A stretch of DNA of 64,000 nt from contig JBITNC010000002.1 of assembly GCA_050084985.1 (NCBI GenBank), positions 27,528,001 to 27,592,000 on the forward strand, written 5' to 3'. The translations under genes were made by a program, and so were the position numbers. The DNA is from Nageia nagi (taxonomy: Eukaryota; Pinophyta). Below the pieces are notes generated by a model. It saw nothing but the letters and a program-made list of their open reading frames with translations. It was not told the DNA's origin and did no database searches. Below are positions 58,477-64,000 of this stretch, one piece after another (position 1 is the stretch's first letter; every line of letters starts with the position of its first letter).

Positions 58477-59112
58477 GTTGGCCCATCATAGACACCTAGG
58501 CTTCCATGCATGGCATCCCTTGACCCTATGATGGCATTTATGGTACCTAGGAATCCCATGTTGGCATGCTTGATACCTAAGCATCTATGTTGGGCATCTC
58601 AAGCCCTTTGGAGGCTAACATTGGGGCCTTAGAGCCTAGTGATGATTCTAAGGTGATATCTAAGACCTAATTAAGAGTATAAGAAGACTTGGAGGCTCAT
58701 TTTTTGGACAAACTTAATTATTATTACTCTTACACTTCTACATCATTTGATGGACACAACCTTAGTGTAATGATAAGTGTATTCCTTAGGTGGAACACCT
58801 AAGAAGGTTATTAAGCATAGGGATCTTGGTAATCTATGATCTTGGTTATCAAGTATTTGTATTCTTGTGTAGTATCGTTTGGTGCATTTGTGCATTTATA
58901 AGTCAAACATTGGCTTTGTGAGAATTATTATGTTGTATGTGATTGTATTTAGCCCATCATTGGCATTATAGAGTGTGAATATGCTAGGAAGATCCATAGT
59001 TAGTATTTCTTGTTTGTTTTGAGCTTTTGGGAGTCAAATTGGATTCCCTAGTTTGATTGATTTTGTATTTGATTGATTGATATTTGTTGGAGATCTTATT
59101 TAAGTCATTACA
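58477..59112 (+). repeat. Gypsy-I 3' LTR, right piece
   Basis: It resumes at GTTGGCCCATCATAGACACC, which continues the left LTR from 41163. The first five bases (GTTGG) pair with ATTGG at 45374-45378. It ends GTCATTACA like the left LTR. Confidence 0.9.
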
Positions 59113-61090
59113 ACCATGCCCCATAGTAGACATGTTGCACCTAGCTCCAGGAGTGTTGCACCTTATCTTAGGTGTGTTATGACTCACTATGCAAGCTCCT
59201 AGGCATGTTGCACCTAGCCCCAGGCACGTTGGGCCTCACAGATAAGATAGCAAGCACCCTTCAAAAGAATTGGAATGCATTGCATCCTAGACTAGACACA
59301 CTACCCCTTGAAAGTACTTTTTCTCATAAAAAGTTAGAAGAGATGCAATTGCACATCACATTTCAAAATAGAAGGTATTTTTTCTCAAAAAAATTTAGAT
59401 GAGACATGATCCAACATTGCATTTCAAAATAGAGAGTTGTTTTTTATTGCATAAGCATAAAATTTGTGTACTAGGTTATTATTTTTGGCAATTCATAGCT
59501 ATGTAGTGTGTAATTACATATGATTTAGGTAGATAATACTAGTTTTGAGACTGTACATCCATTTTTATTTAAAATTTACCTTGATGATTGGAAACTGTTT
59601 AAATCTCTCTCATTTGTGAGGGACTTGGAACCACATTAGTGTTGCACATCAGAGCAAGAGGGAACATTGGTAGCTTGGTGAGTCTTTGAATTACTTTAAG
59701 TACCTCATATATACTTATTCTTTTCTCCATTCATACTAGGACTTCTTTTCTATTTTGTTGCTCTTAATGAAAATTGTATTCATATTGAAGGGAATTGTTG
59801 CATTAATATGAAAAATGATGCACCTTATCAAAGCCATAATTTTTGAATTGTATGTTCATTTTTCTTGAAATTTAAGATGTGGTCTCATGTGTGTGTTCTA
59901 CATCAGGATAATCTTTGATTCTCTTGACCTACCAAAAAATATATTTTCAGGACTTAACTCCTCCATCTAGTATTCCAAAATTAGTTGTTAGTTTATGTTT
60001 TCATCTTTTTAGGGCCTTTTTTGAATGTTAGAATTTTATTATCTTTTTTTGTGGATATTAAGTTGAGATCCAATATTCAAAGTAATGTTCACTATTGTAT
60101 TCAGTATGAGTGTACCAATTTTTGATGTAATATGACTCAGTTCTAGATTTACCATTTTTAGTAGTTTTTTAAAATCAAATCTTGAAAAAGGAATTTACTT
60201 TATTATTAGGAATTGCTTGCTCTTTATTTCATTCATCCAAAAGCATAAATTTATATTATTTTGATTTCAAAAAGCAAAAAAGAATTGAAAAAAAATACTT
60301 GGTTCGGATTACAAAGCATTGTGGAGGGAGTAGAATTGTATTTCATCATAGTGCTCCACTTTCATATATGCTTACTTGTATTAAAGTCCATTCACAATCC
60401 TAAGGAGTATCTAGGGCATGTGGACTTGATTCCCACGGCCTAACCCATACTCAAAGTTGAAAATTGAAGTGGGATCCCCCCCTTTATTCAAGATAACTTC
60501 CTATAAAGGGTACCTAAGACACCCTGTAAAATGTTCCACCCCATAGAGATTGAGCCTTACCCTTTTAAAATGCTTTAATAGAATCATCTCTTAGGAAAAC
60601 TAAATAAAGTGAGTTAGAATATACGTTGCAATAAAATCAAACCTCATTAACAAGATAAGAGTCTCAATTGAAAAAGAAAGGAATTAGTTATATAAGTGAA
60701 AATTACTATCTTAAACTATTGTTATTTTCATTTAGGCTTGCATTGTATACTAAGGTTGATTGGTTAAATTGCACTCTCACTATTTAAAAAAACTTTAATC
60801 TCTATATATCATAAGCTTGATGTTGTTTGTTTGTTTACATTTCAAGTAAGCTTTATTTATTTTACTTCCATTCTTCTCAAGATTACTTGAATAAATTTTT
60901 AAAATGGAATCTAAGTTTGAAAATCCTAATTTTGAAATAATAAATAAAGTTATCTCAAGAGCACCAATGAATCATTTATTTAATGAACCTATCCTTTCTA
61001 GGGTTGGGAGTCTATATCCATCATTCACATAAGCTCTAAGAGTATTTTAAAATTTGAGTCAAAATAGTCTAAATTCTTCAAGCCCTATCA
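59113..61090. other. Intergenic, no recognisable gene
   Basis: A short set of repeated phrases (GTTGCACCTAG, CCAGG, TGTTG) lies at about 59124-59236. Frames at 59172-59402 and 60182-60443 have no known domain. Confidence 0.4.
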
Positions 61091-61720
61091 TTTACACATC
61101 TAAACAACAAATGGATCCATATTTCTAAAAGCTAAAAATGTACAAAGTACACCAAATCTTGGACAAAATCAACAAAGTGTACAATAATCTTTCTTTGACA
61201 TTTTGAATGCATCATAGTTTCAAATTCAAATTCATATGGTATACCCAATTATTCAACTCAAAACATATTGCAACATTCAGAATCCCAATGAAATGTGGAT
61301 ACACTACAAAATATTATGCCATAATTGTACCAAGATGCTTAACTTCAAGCAAAGTTAAGGATGCATAACAAGATCCATTGCAAAATCCAACTAGAGCATA
61401 AATACACCAAAATTAAATGGAACAACAATAACAATAATAACAAAAAGCACAAAATCTTATTACTTTGGAAGAATTTCCATTGGAAACATTACAAAGGGTG
61501 CTTAAAGAAAATCTCATGGCATTACCCAAAGTCAAGAACAACCCATATGCTTCAAAAATACCTTGGTATAAAGAAGATGAATTTTGTGACTATCATATAA
61601 TCAAAGGACATAGTACTAATGGATGTAAAAGATTGAAATAAGTTATCCATGAACTTATTGATAAAAAATAAATAAGCATTGAACATTAATATGTGGAATT
61701 ATCATATTGGAAACATGGGA
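61090..61720 (+). pseudogene. gag: Fragment of a gypsy gag with a zinc knuckle
   Basis: Near 61570-61680 a broken frame reads EDEFCDYHIIKGHSTNGCKR then VIHELIDKK. This is the C-x2-H-x4-H-x4-C form of the knuckle found in Tat- or Athila-like gag. The upstream part (61361-61600) is Asn-rich and out of frame. No LTR or pol is adjacent. Confidence 0.6.
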
Positions 61721-62255
61721 GTCGACACTAGAGCCTGCTCCTCTTTTATGGTTATCCATTAGTGGATGCTTCAAGGTAGGATAAAATCACTCATCTCTCA
61801 CATTACACATGATCTTTCCATAGTCATTATATCATATTGTTGTACATAACTTATTATAGATAGTCATTATGTGATCATTGTGTATAATCATGGTGTTCTC
61901 CTTTAGGTATAAAAAATAAAATAAAACATAATAAAACATTATATATATAATATATATATATATAAAGCAAAAATAGAGTAAACTTGAGTAAATGAATTGA
62001 TTAAAAAGTAAATAGAGAACTAATTTGATATATTAACTAAAGAAAAGCTTTGAATAAATGTAGCATGATCAATGAGCACTTATAAATGAACAATGATATT
62101 TCGTTAAATACACCTTGCTCATCTATCTTCCATTGTTTGAAAGGTGAGGTGTTAATTATCTTAAATTATGCTCAATAACACCTTATCCTACTACATTGGT
62201 AACATATCATACACATTGGCTTTATAAATATCCTTGAGCATAATCCTTTACTTTT
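61721..62255. other. AT-rich spacer with a TA repeat
   Basis: An alternating TA run lies at about 61939-61965. No gene is seen. Confidence 0.5.
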
Positions 62256-62535
62256 CATTTAACATGAGGTAACTATATCATTCTAGTGTTGTGGTCATAC
62301 CATGAGCTTTATCCTCCTTGTGATCCATTCAACATGGGGTAATGAGAGCATTTATTTGTTATCCATTCAACATGGGGTTAAGAAATCACTATCTTACATA
62401 ATTATATTGAGCATAATCCCTTACAATCCATTAAACATAGGGTAAGGTTATCCTTAGCAATGTCATCTTTACTATCCATGTAACATGGGGCAAAGTTGTT
62501 GTCTTGCTTTTCTTTCCATAAACTATGGCAAAGTT
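62256..62535. repeat. Irregular repeat of a CCATTCAACATGGGGTAA phrase, six copies
   Basis: Copies start at about 62256, 62325, 62363, 62428, 62475 and 62515, spaced 38-70 bp. The core word is CATTMAACATGGGGTAA; the last copy is the most diverged. Each core is a partial dyad (CCAT...ATGG). Confidence 0.65.
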
Positions 62536-62759
62536 AGCATTATCATGACCACATCCTTGAGCTAAAGTATGTTATATGTCAAGCAATTTATGTATTTCCA
62601 TAAATGGTAATATCCAATATTGATCTTATCCTTAAGAGTATTCCACACTTGTCTCCTAACATTTTGGTAGGTTGCATATCTACTTTCATAAACCATTCTT
62701 GATAAGCAAAACATCATTGAGCATTACTATACAAACATTGATCAAAATTAAAATATCTT

Positions 62760-62925
62760 CAGAATATCTTAAAATCAAAGTATTTTCAAAGTGTCTAAAA
62801 ATTAAAATAGCTCAAAGTTCAAAAGTTTAAAAGTTCAAAATTTCAAAAAATCTAAAAATCAAAACTTTAAAATCTCAAAATTTCAAAAAGCTAGAATCTC
62901 AAAATTTAAAAAAGATAAAATGCAC
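62760..62925. repeat. A-rich microsatellite-like tract, period about 10 bp
   Basis: Repeated words of the type TCAAAATTTCAAAAA and TCTAAAAATCAAAA. Almost no G is present on this strand. Confidence 0.65.
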
Positions 62926-63026
62926 TCATCTTTCAAATAGATTACCTTCTAAATCAATTGATTCTTTGTCATAATTCACTTTGTTCATCCATCAAACCAT
63001 CATTTATAGGAATTCACTTTGTTTTA

Positions 63027-63466
63027 TTATGATTTAAAACTTATAGATAAAAATTGCCTATATTAAGTCCTACCAGAAACCACATAAAAAATGCATGGGG
63101 ATGATTATAAATTTATTTTGCATTAATGAATTCCTTACATTTTTATAGTTCATTTTTCTTATAAGTTTCTGGGAAACCTATGTTCTAAATATTTAAAATC
63201 AATAGTCTAGGTAAAGTCAACTTGAGCAATTGTAATACTCATCAAGGATTAATATGATTTCAAATACTAACTACAACAACTAGAAGTCTAAACATGAGAC
63301 TCTTTGGTCTTCAACTAATCAACCCTTCATAATATCATAATAAATAATGAAATTGAGGAAGATATGTTCCCATAACAATAACAAGGTAGATCTAGTAAGG
63401 ATATCATAATATTCTAGTAGGATTGAACTAGAAAAAAAATACTTTCGCAATAAATCTACTACATGT
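63027..63466. repeat. CpG-depleted copy of the host-gene intron segment
   Basis: It aligns with 16283-16722. Nearly all CpG sites of that copy are changed here, mostly to TG or CA. The alignment ends at CTACTACATG, after which the two loci differ. Confidence 0.85.
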
Positions 63467-64000
63467 TGTGGCTTCCACAACATGCCCTAAATTTTAGCAA
63501 ATTTAGGGACCCACAAATATTGGTAACAAGGAATCACTTAGTGGAGTGACCAAGCTTTAAATGGTTTCATGAGATCAAGTGTTGGAGAATAGGACTAGTA
63601 AAAAATGAACAAAACTTGAATTTCTAGATTTATCAGATAAAAATTTTAGCTAAGTCCTCCTCAAGTGCATGTACTCTAGGAGACAACCTTCTTGTCTCTC
63701 CCAAGACCTATGCTAACCTTATAAGATCTTTAGATGATAATTTCAAGCAATGAAAACCAAATTTGGATAAGTACAAATCATATTTTTCCTCAATACATAC
63801 TCAAAAGGAGACAAATATTTTGACTCTTGGAGGATTTTCACCAAGCTCAGGTGCCCTCCTTCAATGCAAGTGTGATTTGAGACACCCTCCTTAACCCTCC
63901 AAACATCTACTTTGGGTTTACTTATCTCTCTTAGGTGCAAGTATGAACAAAGACAAACATCATGACCCTCACAAGACTTGTTCCAAACCTCCTTGAGCAC
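63467..64000. other. Unresolved edge of the window
   Basis: A minus-strand frame of 85 codons (64000-63743) runs off the window edge. It contains CEGHDVCLCSYLHLREISK and no motif I know. It could be a repeat or part of a gene beyond the edge. Confidence 0.35.

Larger units (their letters stand above)
40837..59112 (+). mobile_element. Gypsy-I: outermost element of the nest (gag and protease only)
   Basis: The left LTR is 40837-42077; the right LTR is split into 45049-45378 and 58477-59112. Flanks are ACCGT (40832-40836) and ACCAT (59113-59117), a 4-of-5 target duplication. The primer site is TGGTATTAGAGC. The 3-kb interior has gag, a zinc knuckle and a protease, but reverse transcriptase, RNase H and integrase are absent. 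Over the first 335 aligned LTR bases I counted about 40 differences (88% identity). Copia-3 is inserted in the right LTR. Confidence 0.88.

Noticed and set aside
63743-64000. Minus-strand frame at the right edge as a gene
   Set aside because: No recognisable motif, no splice signals that could be judged, and it is cut by the window edge.

Overview
The window is plant nuclear DNA from a large, repeat-dominated, AT-rich genome. A gymnosperm such as a conifer is my best guess, but that is inference: there is no species marker. The evidence for a plant is Ty1-copia elements with plant-style LTRs and initiator-Met primer sites, a Ty3-gypsy element with two RNase H domains (Tat-like), a decayed LINE end, and one split gene of a plant-type protein family with GT-AG introns.

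Layout. 1-88 holds the end of an old copia LTR. 519-8311 is a complete but decayed Ty1-copia element (Copia-1) with 445/447 bp LTRs and a near-perfect target duplication. 8312-13750 is intergenic and carries a diverged 40-bp tandem repeat and the 3' part of a LINE on the minus strand. 13750-18335 is the only cellular locus seen: a minus-strand gene with at least three coding exons (17715-17510, 15549-15486, 14852-14604) whose phases join exactly. 18336-22894 is a minus-strand LTR element with no gag or pol but with perfect 5-bp target duplications. 22900-30638 is a graveyard of LTRs and fragments. 30639-38700 is a second copia element (Copia-2) that looks chimeric: its two LTRs belong to different subfamilies and about 0.4 kb of reverse transcriptase is missing at an internal junction. 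40837-59112 is a three-level nest: a gypsy element with gag and protease only (Gypsy-I); its 3' LTR is split by a minus-strand non-autonomous copia (Copia-3); and that is split by a plus-strand Tat-like gypsy (Tat-1). All three insertions show 4-of-5 matching target duplications. 59113-64000 has a gypsy gag fragment, simple repeats, and a CpG-depleted copy of a segment that also lies inside the intron of the host gene.

How the parts relate. The copia elements share architecture: a long leader with a GC-richer island, gag-pol, then a structured 3' untranslated region before the polypurine tract. In Copia-2 that region has five 43-bp hairpin units with compensatory base changes, and all three copia elements keep one short hairpin upstream of the tract. 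No retroelement frame is intact, so any present movement would need proteins from elsewhere. I found no CRISPR, no rRNA or tRNA gene, and no new biochemical system. The most unusual signals are the covarying hairpin repeat, the conflict between nesting order and LTR divergence, the chimeric copia element, and the CpG-depleted intron copy. Identity figures are hand counts from reading the sequence.
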